Origin: Spirochaetales bacterium
Lineage (GTDB): Bacteria; Spirochaetota; Spirochaetia; SZUA-6; DRHE01
Reading direction: 5' to 3'
DNA: 17,078 nucleotides
Assembly: GCA_011049745.1 (NCBI GenBank)
Contig: DRHE01000008.1
Span: 1-17,078, forward strand
Made by a program: the position numbers and the translations under genes. The stretch's first letter is position 1. Each line of letters starts with the position of its first letter. Positions 7,401 through 14,933 of the stretch are shown here, piece by piece. The notes under the pieces are model-generated. The model ran no database searches, was not told where the DNA came from, and worked only from the letters and a program-made list of their open reading frames with translations.

Positions 7401-8546
7401 TCAGAATATGGCGAAAATTTTCCAACCGCCGCCCTTAACCGGTTCCTGAGTGAAAAAATATTCCTGGAAACGTGTCCAGAATGGAATTCGATCAGATAGG
7501 TCCAGGCGGGTTTTTACCGTCAGCAGGTAAACCTGCCCAGGAATTTCACTGCTGAAACGCTCTGAGGTCTCTATAAAGATGCTTTCCTCATTTATAACAT
7601 CCTGAAGGTTAACACCGGTGAAATCGCTGTTCTCATAATATCCCTGGAAAGTAGAGATCATCTCTTCTTTGGAGAGGGTAGTATTCAGCCTGAGAATTTT
7701 TACCTGGTCATGGAGATATTCGGTGGCGCTGCGGATATCCTTATCAAGAAAGAAGGAAACACATTCAATAAAGGCGGCTTTTACCTGAACGCTGCCTTGG
7801 TCGGAACTTTCGTCCCGGGTAATGACACGGCTGGTTACAGCCTGCGGTCTCCAGCTTACAGGAGGCATTTCTTTCCCTATAGAGATAATGTGCCATTTGC
7901 CGCCAATCTTGCTGAAAAGAAAGCCCTGTTCACTATCCCACAGGCGAGTATAATCAGAAAAGTTCCCCCTGCTCTGTACAGTAAGCAGGCAGGTCTCCCC
8001 CCACCTGGCTGCTTTATCGTGTTCATACCAATTAAAGGTAATAGAGTTAAAATTATAAAGCTGGGATGGGGCCAGACCTTTCAATGAGACTACAGCGAAA
8101 AAATCTGTTAATGCTCCGGCGATTTCCTGCCTGGTGACTTCTACCTGCAGTTTGTTTATATATAGAGAACCCCTGACAAATTCCAGGATTGAAGTAATAT
8201 CCGCCGCTAAGAATGACCCAACCAGGCGTTTGAACTTGGAACGTAGCAAGCTTTCAGGTTTCTCCCCAATAAAAAAACCTTCTCTGCTAAGAATAAGTCC
8301 AGCGGCCTGCTGCAAAGCCCGTTCTCTGATCTTTTCCGGCTGAAGGCGCGGATTAATATTATAGGCCATGCTTTTAAACTCAGCGCCCTTGCCCGGTTTA
8401 TCCGCTTTTAGGTATTCGGTACCCACCAGGTAATAAGCCTCGGCCAGCTCTTCCCTTTGATCAGGAGCTAACTCTTGATAAAACTGCGCCCAGCTTAACT
8501 GGGTTATCAGCACTAATATTATTATGTATATGGAGAACTTTTTCAT
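7401..8546 (-). CDS. Secreted protein with apparent duplicated NTF2-like module
   Basis: This 381-residue protein has a Sec signal peptide (1-20, cleavage about at LSWA-Q) and no later membrane segment, so it is probably periplasmic or secreted. A helical stretch (about 26-85) looks TPR-like. Two similar segments follow, about 111-224 and 259-381. Each opens with a helix containing DIxS (DITS 116-119, DIRS 270-273). Each ends in a beta-strand pair with a Gly-Lys-Trp or Gly-Trp-Lys turn (GGKWHIISIG, GGGWKIFAIF). That layout suggests a tandem NTF2/SnoaL-like fold with no visible catalytic signature. I do not recognise the family by name. The ATG has GGAGGG four bases upstream (8551-8556). It is convergent with the NHL-protein gene and may share its compartment. 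Confidence 0.75.
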   Translation of the reverse strand: MKKFSIYIIILVLITQLSWAQFYQELAPDQREELAEAYYLVGTEYLKADKPGKGAEFKSMAYNINPRLQPEKIRERALQQAAGLILSREGFFIGEKPESLLRSKFKRLVGSFLAADITSILEFVRGSLYINKLQVEVTRQEIAGALTDFFAVVSLKGLAPSQLYNFNSITFNWYEHDKAARWGETCLLTVQSRGNFSDYTRLWDSEQGFLFSKIGGKWHIISIGKEMPPVSWRPQAVTSRVITRDESSDQGSVQVKAAFIECVSFFLDKDIRSATEYLHDQVKILRLNTTLSKEEMISTFQGYYENSDFTGVNLQDVINEESIFIETSERFSSEIPGQVYLLTVKTRLDLSDRIPFWTRFQEYFFTQEPVKGGGWKIFAIF

Positions 8547-8576
8547 TTTTCCCTCCGGTTCTTGGTCTCTCCCCTT

Positions 8577-8604
8577 ATTATAGTATACTCTAAGGATATG
8601 TCAA
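8577..8604 (-). promoter_or_regulatory. Strong promoter for the secreted NTF2-like gene
   Basis: On the - strand, TTGACA (complement of 8599-8604) and TATAAT (complement of 8577-8582) are both perfect hexamers with a 16-base spacer. Transcription would begin near 8570, about 24 nt upstream of the ATG, leaving room for the GGAGGG ribosome-binding site at 8551-8556. Confidence 0.8.
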
Positions 8605-8628
8605 TTTCCAATGCTGCTTTTAATTGAT

Positions 8629-8658
8629 TTGACAGTTCTTTTATTTAAATTCTATAAT
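8629..8658 (+). promoter_or_regulatory. Strong promoter for the PilZ gene
   Basis: TTGACA (8629-8634) and TATAAT (8653-8658) are perfect hexamers with an 18-base spacer. The start point would be near 8665, giving a leader of about 17 nt that contains the AAGGA ribosome-binding site (8671-8675), six bases before the ATG. The -35 boxes of this and the opposite promoter are only 24 bases apart. Confidence 0.8.
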
Positions 8659-8681
8659 CATGAAAAAGGGAAGGATCGGGT

Positions 8682-9038
8682 ATGGAAGAAAAAAGAGATG
8701 ATGAAAGAAAAAAAATAACTGTTACCACAATTGTTCGGAAAATGAAACCCGCAGGCGGCCAGGCAATTATGGAGTTCCGGAGCAGGGATCTCTCCAGAGG
8801 CGGCTTATTTATTTCTACTGAAAATTTAGATCTTTTTGATCTGGGTGAAGAAATTGAGATCCTGGTTGATCATAATGGTGAAAAATTTTATGAGGGAAAG
8901 GCCCAGGTTGTGCGCTCGGCCAGGGTTTTTGGAGAAGAAAGTAAGATCCTGGACTGCGGATATGGGCTTATGTTCATTAATCCCGGCGAAGATTTCAAAA
9001 AGATGCTGCTGGCAAAGCTTGCTGTCGAGAAGACTTAA
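8682..9038 (+). CDS. Single-domain PilZ protein (c-di-GMP receptor)
   Basis: This 118-residue protein consists of little more than a PilZ domain. Both signature motifs for binding cyclic di-GMP are present: RxxxR as R5-DDE-R9, and D/NxSxxG as D36-L-S38-RG-G41. A beta-barrel pattern runs to about residue 100, ending in a short helix. PilZ proteins of this size bind c-di-GMP and pass the signal to a partner such as a motility or secretion component; the partner is not evident here. It has its own promoter and is convergent with the nucleoside kinase gene, only 10 nt from its stop. An HD-GYP gene (c-di-GMP phosphodiesterase family) lies 1.7 kb away on the other strand. Confidence 0.9.
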   Translation: MEEKRDDERKKITVTTIVRKMKPAGGQAIMEFRSRDLSRGGLFISTENLDLFDLGEEIEILVDHNGEKFYEGKAQVVRSARVFGEESKILDCGYGLMFINPGEDFKKMLLAKLAVEKT

Positions 9039-9048
9039 GAATAGCCGG

Positions 9049-10707
9049 TCAGTACTTAAAACCGCTCTCTCCTATGAACTCTCTGAGAATGGAATGTTCA
9101 GGCACCCAACGAGGGGGAATATGTTTAAAATTGCTCAAGAATGAAGAGAGACGGCGGGCTTCATAAAAATGGGGAGAATCCGGTTTTACGTTTATAAGCA
9201 GGGGTTCAGCCAGCACCTTAAGCACGGCCAGTTCATAATCCAGGGCTGAGTTGAAAGCTGAATTCGCTGAATCCTGAAAAGGGAAAATATGGCGTGCCTC
9301 ACCCTTCCGCACCGATTCCCACATGGAGAATGTGTCTAAAGCTGAATGACCCCTGAATTGATGATCCCGGACTAAACGCCGTACCAGCCGGTTGTCAGTG
9401 GTGGGTATTCTGTTATGATCGTCAAGGTTGAGCTGGGTTAGAGCAGAGATGTATATTTTATATTTATTCTCTCTGCTGATTAATGGGGTCAGCCGATCAT
9501 TTAAAGCGTGGATTCCCTCCAGGATCAGCAGTGAGCGTTGGGGCAGCTTCATTTTTAGCCCTTTTGACCGGCGTCTGCCTGTATGAAAATTAAAAACAGG
9601 AATGGATACCTCTTCACCATTAAAGAGCTTCAGCAGGTGGTTATTTAACAACTCGATATCGATGGCCTCCAAAGCCTCGAAATCATAATTTCCATCCTGA
9701 TCCCGCGGTGTCAACTCACGTGAAACAAAATAATTATCCAGGGATATGGCAACAGGATTCCTGCCCAGGACCTTTAGTTGTATAGCCAGCTTTTTAGAGA
9801 AGGTTGTCTTACCGGAGGAAGAAGGTCCGGCAATAAGTATCAGTCTGATAAATTCCTTCTTTTCACAAATATGGTCGGCAATCTGAGCAATCTTTTTGTC
9901 GTGCAGCGCTTCTGCGACCTGGATGAATTCTCTTATTTCACTCTTGTTTATCAGTGCATTGAGTGAACCCACGCAATTTATTTTCAGGATACTGCCCCAG
10001 TTCTTATATTCTTTGTAGATGCTGAATAGTGTTGGGTTATCCCGAAAAGCAGTAATATGATCAGGGCGGTCATGTTCAGGATAACGCAGCAAGAACCCAG
10101 AGGCGTATTTTTTAATCTCAAAAAAATTTAATATTCCAGTGCGCGGGGCCAGGGGCGCGTGAGCCAGGTCAAGGAAAGAGCCGCACTCATACACCGGAAT
10201 CTTCGGTTCATTCCGGTACTCCAGCAGCAGTCTGGTATCCGGCTGGTTGTTTCTTTTAAAGAAATCAGCCGCCTCTTTATAGGAAATAACCCGGCGTCTG
10301 ATCGGCAGGTCAGCCTCTACAATCTCAGCCATTTTTTCCTTTAACAGCTTCAGATTGCTGCTTTCAACCTCTTTTTTACCTACAAAATAGTAGAAATAAC
10401 CGTTACCTAAAGAATGACCGATTACCAGTCTCTGTTTGGGGAAAAGGTCTCTGGCTGCTATTGTAAGCAGGAAACATAGGGAGCGGCGGTAGATATCGGC
10501 CCCCTCCCGGGAATTTAAGAATACCGGCGTTAAATAGGAGTTTACTTCAAGTCTAAAGGTAAGACTGGCAATATCGTTATTAACCTTCACAGCAACCAGA
10601 GGATAGGTTTTATTTAAGAAGTCGCTATGCACGAGGATATTTTCAACTGGAGTCCCGGTGGGGTATTTTTTTCGAATTCCTGAAGGAAAGGTTATGTTTA
10701 CTATCAT
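9049..10707 (-). CDS. TGS-domain nucleoside (uridine-type) kinase
   Basis: This 552-residue protein joins threonyl-tRNA-synthetase-like N-terminal domains to a uridine-kinase-type P-loop domain. The TGS domain is at about 1-60 and a ThrRS second-additional-domain-like region at about 70-225. The kinase domain is at about 285-480, with Walker A GPSSSGKT (294-301) and the uridine-kinase-like SLDNYF (322-327) with likely catalytic Asp324. Family members are usually annotated as nucleoside kinase or uridine kinase and should transfer phosphate to a nucleoside 5'-OH. The exact substrate cannot be read from sequence. It has no synthetase catalytic core. The ATG lies 4 nt after the HD-GYP stop, and TAGG overlapping that stop is the only weak ribosome-binding site, so coupled translation is likely. 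Confidence 0.88.
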   Translation of the reverse strand: MIVNITFPSGIRKKYPTGTPVENILVHSDFLNKTYPLVAVKVNNDIASLTFRLEVNSYLTPVFLNSREGADIYRRSLCFLLTIAARDLFPKQRLVIGHSLGNGYFYYFVGKKEVESSNLKLLKEKMAEIVEADLPIRRRVISYKEAADFFKRNNQPDTRLLLEYRNEPKIPVYECGSFLDLAHAPLAPRTGILNFFEIKKYASGFLLRYPEHDRPDHITAFRDNPTLFSIYKEYKNWGSILKINCVGSLNALINKSEIREFIQVAEALHDKKIAQIADHICEKKEFIRLILIAGPSSSGKTTFSKKLAIQLKVLGRNPVAISLDNYFVSRELTPRDQDGNYDFEALEAIDIELLNNHLLKLFNGEEVSIPVFNFHTGRRRSKGLKMKLPQRSLLILEGIHALNDRLTPLISRENKYKIYISALTQLNLDDHNRIPTTDNRLVRRLVRDHQFRGHSALDTFSMWESVRKGEARHIFPFQDSANSAFNSALDYELAVLKVLAEPLLINVKPDSPHFYEARRLSSFLSNFKHIPPRWVPEHSILREFIGESGFKY

Positions 10708-10711
10708 TGGG

Positions 10712-11869
10712 TCAGCCTAAGGCTGCGATCTCTTCGCCGGAGAGGCTCTTCTGAATAGTAATACCCTTTTCCGCCGACGTTTGTACAATTACATATTCAG
10801 AGACTTTATTGCCTTTTTCATCAAATACTATTCGTACTACGGGGAATTTGGGATTGCCGGGATTGGCTTTGGTAACCTTGGCCACTGCGTTGGTTGAAAG
10901 ACGTACCAGGCTTCCAAGCGGGTACAGGGATATACAATAAATTAGTACCCGGATTACGCTTTCATCGTAAAGGGTGCGGCTGCTTTTTATCAGCTCCAGT
11001 AGTGCCGTATGAGCATCCCTGCCCTCTCTATAGGCCCGGTGAGTAACCATAGCCTCATAGGAGCAGGTCAGGGCGATAATTTTAGAATAGAGTGATATCT
11101 TATCGCCGCGCAAGTTCTGCGGGTAGCCTGTGCCATTCATTCGTTCATGGTGCTGAAGAGCGGCAAGAGGTATCTCTTCTGTCAAAGAAAGGCTTTTAAG
11201 GATTTTATAACCCAGAACAGTATGGGCTTTGACCATTTTTTGCTCCTGGGGGCTCAATTGTTTGGCATTAAGATATAATATTTCCGGGATCTTCACCATG
11301 CCGATATCATGAAGCAAAGCAGCCAGTCCCAGTTCAATCATTTTGAAGGGAGGTAATTTTAATACTTCACCAATTGCCAGAGAGAGCAGGGTAGTATTGA
11401 GGCAGTGAGCCGGGAGATAGTTATCCTGGGGATAGTTGAAATCCTGAAGGCTGAGCAGGAAATCTTTGTTTTCTTTTACCATCTGGATAATATCTTTAAC
11501 CTTCTGATTAATTCCTACCATATCAAGCTTATTACTCTGCCTGAAGATTTTGAATTGATCGGTGATATAGCTCAAAACCGTGAAATAGAATTTTTTGGAA
11601 ATTTCTGATTTTTTTTTCTCTTTAAGGTCACGATCCAGAACTGCAGTGATGGTGCTGCCTTCGGTTTCTGCTTCATAAGCTGCGGATGTGGGGGCCTCTT
11701 GAAGTTTACCATCTGAAAATATGGTATTAAAGTCCCAGAGCTTAAGGCGATTGACGAGCTCAACGCTTATGGGCGTATCCGGCGAGAGGATAATATAACC
11801 TTCAGCTAAGTATGTCGGTTCATCAAAATAAGCATTTGCTCTCAGGCTTGATGTCTGTACGGTATCCAT
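10712..11869 (-). CDS. HD-GYP domain protein, putative c-di-GMP phosphodiesterase with altered metal site
   Basis: This 385-residue protein has an N-terminal domain of unknown type (about 1-110) and an HD-GYP domain (about 140-320). HD-GYP enzymes hydrolyse cyclic di-GMP using a di- or tri-metal centre. Visible motifs are His155, the HD pair H187-D188 in HDIGMVKIPE with Lys193, HHE at 240-242 and GTGYP at 246-250. The usual motif DxYDAL is here CSYEAM (269-274), so the expected metal-ligand Asp is Cys269. Activity may be changed, reduced or lost. The GGAGGT ribosome-binding site (complement of 11878-11883) is strong. It heads a probable operon with the nucleoside kinase, 4 nt downstream. There is no receiver or PAS domain, so the input signal is unknown. 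Confidence 0.9.
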   Translation of the reverse strand: MDTVQTSSLRANAYFDEPTYLAEGYIILSPDTPISVELVNRLKLWDFNTIFSDGKLQEAPTSAAYEAETEGSTITAVLDRDLKEKKKSEISKKFYFTVLSYITDQFKIFRQSNKLDMVGINQKVKDIIQMVKENKDFLLSLQDFNYPQDNYLPAHCLNTTLLSLAIGEVLKLPPFKMIELGLAALLHDIGMVKIPEILYLNAKQLSPQEQKMVKAHTVLGYKILKSLSLTEEIPLAALQHHERMNGTGYPQNLRGDKISLYSKIIALTCSYEAMVTHRAYREGRDAHTALLELIKSSRTLYDESVIRVLIYCISLYPLGSLVRLSTNAVAKVTKANPGNPKFPVVRIVFDEKGNKVSEYVIVQTSAEKGITIQKSLSGEEIAALG

Positions 11870-11910
11870 TTAATCCGACCTCCAAATGTATCCTTTGAAG
11901 TAAAATTTTG

Positions 11911-11940
11911 CTATAATAACAAGATTATTAGCTATTATAG
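11911..11940. promoter_or_regulatory. 8-bp inverted repeat with facing -10 elements
   Basis: CTATAATA (11911-11918) and TATTATAG (11933-11940) form a perfect inverted repeat with a 14-base spacer in the divergent gap between the HD-GYP and membrane-protein genes. Each arm contains TATAAT reading inward, so one serves rightward and the other leftward transcription. Neither has a good -35 at the right distance. This could be twin promoters, an operator, or AT-rich coincidence. Confidence 0.35.
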
Positions 11941-11973
11941 TATAGAGTTCTATCTTAATTATAGGAGTACCTT

Positions 11974-12816
11974 ATGAAATTTAAAGTTATTTTTATAGTA
12001 TTTAACCTGGTTATTGTTTTTTCCTTTGCCTTTATCTTTTTTATGCCTCTTCTGCTGCTGGGACAGGAGTATTTTTCCCTAACCTTTAAACATAATCTTA
12101 TTCCGGCTCTGCTCTTTGTCTTTACTTTTATTATTATAAATTCCTACTTTTTAAGCAACTGGAAGCTCTTTAATCTTCTGGAAGCGGAAAACTGGCCCCA
12201 GTTAATAGAGTTTCTGGAAGAAGAGATTTTTATCAAGAACCGCGTTCGAGGCGCTTATATTAAAATGTTAATCAATGCTTACCTGTTCTCATCAACTATA
12301 GAGAAGATTGCCAGCCTTGAGGCCCGGGTTGCTGAAAAAAAACCTTTTTTAATAAATCGTTATGCAATTCATTTTGGTATACCTTACCTCCTGAAAAGGC
12401 CTCCCGGGGAGGCGGAGAATTATTTCAGCAGGCTTATTGCAGCGCCTAAAGTACACAGCAGAGTGTGGGTAGAGTGGAATTATGCTTTCAGCTTGATGCA
12501 GCAGCATAAATTCAACGATGCGAAAGAAACCCTTATGGCACTGGCGGAGAGTAAGAGGGATCATCTCGTGTTGCTGCTTACCCTTTATCTATTGGATTCC
12601 TTTTCAAAAAATGATGCTGCAGTAGCAGCCGCTGTATCGGCGGATTGTGAATATCTGAAGAAGCGTTATACACAGAATAATTTTCAGAAAAAGCTGGATC
12701 GCTCACAGAAAAATATTGAGGTGTTGCTGCTTTCTCAGATATTTAATGATGCCCTTGGCTGGCTTTTTCCCCCCGAGAGTGATCTAACAAGTTCATCCAC
12801 GAGAGTTATAAATTAG
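11974..12816 (+). CDS. Two-helix inner-membrane protein with helical-repeat domain
   Basis: This 280-residue protein of no recognised family has two strongly hydrophobic segments, about residues 4-30 and 43-62. An alpha-helical hydrophilic domain follows, with a TPR-like stretch near 167-192 (YAFSLMQQHKFNDAKETL). The likely topology is a membrane hairpin, with the C-terminal 215 residues on the same side as the N-terminus, probably the cytoplasm. The C-terminal tail after about 262 is polar and low in structure. The AGGAG at 11963-11967 is six bases before the ATG, so the start is secure. It is divergent from the HD-GYP gene and ends 8 nt before the tRNA-Leu 3' end, which faces it. A scaffold or assembly role is possible but unsupported. 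Confidence 0.75.
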   Translation: MKFKVIFIVFNLVIVFSFAFIFFMPLLLLGQEYFSLTFKHNLIPALLFVFTFIIINSYFLSNWKLFNLLEAENWPQLIEFLEEEIFIKNRVRGAYIKMLINAYLFSSTIEKIASLEARVAEKKPFLINRYAIHFGIPYLLKRPPGEAENYFSRLIAAPKVHSRVWVEWNYAFSLMQQHKFNDAKETLMALAESKRDHLVLLLTLYLLDSFSKNDAAVAAAVSADCEYLKKRYTQNNFQKKLDRSQKNIEVLLLSQIFNDALGWLFPPESDLTSSSTRVIN

Positions 12817-12824
12817 ATTACTAT

Positions 12825-12911
<87 letters not shown>

Positions 12912-12927
12912 ATTTGGTCATCTAAAA

Positions 12928-12957
12928 AATATACAGGAGCTGCCATTCTCTGGTCAA
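12928..12957 (-). promoter_or_regulatory. Promoter for tRNA-Leu
   Basis: On the - strand, TTGACC (complement of 12952-12957), an 18-base spacer and TATATT (complement of 12928-12933) predict transcription from about 12921, roughly 10 nt before the mature 5' end of the tRNA. The site lies between the htpG stop and the tRNA, so the tRNA need not depend on htpG transcription. Confidence 0.65.
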
Positions 12958-12993
12958 GAGTAAATTTCCGGTGAATCGGTAAATCCGGCATTT

Positions 12994-14868
12994 TTACAAA
13001 GCCAGGTTTATCATCCTGTTGAGCCTGCCGACAAGCTGTGCTGGATTCTTTACCTCGATTCCCTCAATAAGGAGAGCCTGTTCATAAAGCAGGCGGCTGA
13101 TGTCGCCAAATAACTCTTCATCCTTAATATCTCCCAGCTTCTTTATGATCTCATGGTTGGGGTTTACTTCCAGTATTGGCTTGGTCGCAGGGATTTCCTT
13201 CTGTCCCATGGCTTTAAAGATTTGCTGCATCTGAAAACTGGGATCTTTTTCATCAGCCAGAATACAGGAAGGAGAGTCAATCAATGCTGTACTGGCCCTT
13301 ACCTCTTTCACATCATCCTTTAAAACCCTGGCAATTCTCTTCACTAATGGGGTTATAGTTTTCTCTTCTTTTTTATCCTCTTCGCTTTTTAAGTCTTCTG
13401 CAGCATCACTTCGATTTATTGCTTTGAGCTCGGTATCTTTGTAGCGGTCAATAACGGAGATGATAATTTCATCAATCTCATCATCCATAATCAGTACCTC
13501 AATACCCCTTTTCTTATAAGCCTCGAGCAGGGGGGAGGCTTTAAGATTAGCTTCATTCTCTCCGGTTATGTAATAGATCGCTTTCTGGTCGCTTAACATC
13601 CGTTCTTTATAGCTGTTAAGACTGGTTAGTCCCTCCTGGGAAGTGGATTTGAAGCGCACCAGCTCAAGCAGAGTATCCCTGTTGGCTGAATCCTGGAAGA
13701 GACCTTCTTTAATCGGTCTGCCGAACTCTTTATAAAAATTCTCATATTTACTCATGTTATGCCTAGCAATTTTTTTAAGTTCATTGAGGATTTTTTTAAC
13801 GGCGGTGCTGCGTATTTTGGCGAGTATTTTGTTTTGCTGCAGTATCTCTCTGTTCACATTCAGGGGGAGATCGTCTGAGTCGATAATTCCCTGGATAAAG
13901 CGCAGGTAAGTGGGTAACAGCTCTTTCTCATCATCGGTAATGAATACTCGCCGAACGTAGAGTTTGACTCCCGGTCGATAATTAGCAAAGTAGAGGTCGA
14001 AGGGAGCTTTGCTGGGAATGTAAAAGAGTGTTGTATATTGCAGGGCACCCTCTACCTGGGTATGAATGAAATGTAAGGGATCTTCGTTGTCATGAGATAT
14101 TGTTTTATAGAAGCTGTTATAATCTTCGTCGGTGATTTTAGATTTCGGCCGCATCCAGAGTGCGGAAGCGGAATTAATCTGTTCCACCTTGTTCTCTTTT
14201 TTCTCAATTCTTTTTTCACCCTCTCCTTTAAAGCGGCTCTCCTGGTAATGGAGAAAGATAGGAAAGGCAATATGGTTTGAATATTTCTGGATTATATTCT
14301 CGATTTGCCAGCGTTCTGCAAATTTTTTACCATCCTCATTCAAGTATAGGGTTACTTCAGTTCCCGGCTGTTTTTTTTCCGCTTCAGTTATTTCAAACTC
14401 TCCCTGGCCGTCACTTATCCATCTATGGGCTTTTTCTTCACCCGCTTTAAGGCTGGTAACTTCAATCCTGTCGGCTACCATAAAGGAGGAGTAAAAGCCG
14501 ACACCAAACTGGCCGATCAGGTTGGAGTCTGTTTTTACATCGCCGCTGAGAGATTCGACAAAGTGTTGGGTTCCGGAGCTGGCTATGGTTCCCAGGTTTT
14601 TTTCCAGATCCTCAGCGCTCATACCGATGCCGGTATCTGATACCGATATGGTATGCTGTTTGTGATTTTTAAAGCTGATATCGATTTTAGGGATAAAGGC
14701 AAAACCTTTGTAATCGTCATCAGTCAATGTAAGGTATCTCAGCCTGTCCAGGGCATCAGAGGCATTGGAGATGAGTTCTCTTAAGAATACTTCCGGGTGG
14801 GAGTATAGAGAGTGAATGATCAAATGAAGCATTCTGCTTACTTCGGCCTGGAATTTATACTTTCCCAT
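12994..14868 (-). CDS. htpG: Molecular chaperone HtpG (bacterial Hsp90)
   Basis: HtpG is the cytosolic ATP-dependent dimeric Hsp90 chaperone. The 624 residues match the family length. The N-terminal GHKL ATPase has ELISNASDALDRLRY (31-45) with catalytic Glu31 and Mg-binding Asn35, DTGIGM (78-83), then GTIASSGT and the lid glycine motif GQFGVGFYSSFMVAD. The middle-domain signature DSDDLPLNVNREILQ is present, and the C-terminal dimerisation region ends RLNRMINLAL. A charged linker (KGEGEKRIEKKENK) lies between the N and middle domains, short as in bacteria. The ATG has AGGAG eight bases upstream. No CIRCE-type inverted repeat is visible. The DUF89 gene lies 65 nt upstream in the same direction, so the two may be cotranscribed. 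Confidence 0.97.
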   Translation of the reverse strand: MGKYKFQAEVSRMLHLIIHSLYSHPEVFLRELISNASDALDRLRYLTLTDDDYKGFAFIPKIDISFKNHKQHTISVSDTGIGMSAEDLEKNLGTIASSGTQHFVESLSGDVKTDSNLIGQFGVGFYSSFMVADRIEVTSLKAGEEKAHRWISDGQGEFEITEAEKKQPGTEVTLYLNEDGKKFAERWQIENIIQKYSNHIAFPIFLHYQESRFKGEGEKRIEKKENKVEQINSASALWMRPKSKITDEDYNSFYKTISHDNEDPLHFIHTQVEGALQYTTLFYIPSKAPFDLYFANYRPGVKLYVRRVFITDDEKELLPTYLRFIQGIIDSDDLPLNVNREILQQNKILAKIRSTAVKKILNELKKIARHNMSKYENFYKEFGRPIKEGLFQDSANRDTLLELVRFKSTSQEGLTSLNSYKERMLSDQKAIYYITGENEANLKASPLLEAYKKRGIEVLIMDDEIDEIIISVIDRYKDTELKAINRSDAAEDLKSEEDKKEEKTITPLVKRIARVLKDDVKEVRASTALIDSPSCILADEKDPSFQMQQIFKAMGQKEIPATKPILEVNPNHEIIKKLGDIKDEELFGDISRLLYEQALLIEGIEVKNPAQLVGRLNRMINLAL

Positions 14869-14933
14869 ATTTAAGTCTCCTGAATTGTATTTTTAGATTA
14901 ATAGCTATAATTTAATAATTGTTCACTTTAAGG

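Noticed and set aside
8836..9144. A 102-codon + frame overlapping the PilZ gene.
   Set aside because: It lies in another frame of the PilZ gene and lacks a ribosome-binding site of its own.
14869..14933. CIRCE or other heat-shock operator before htpG.
   Set aside because: No TTAGCACTC-type inverted repeat is present, and no clear -35/-10 pair was found.
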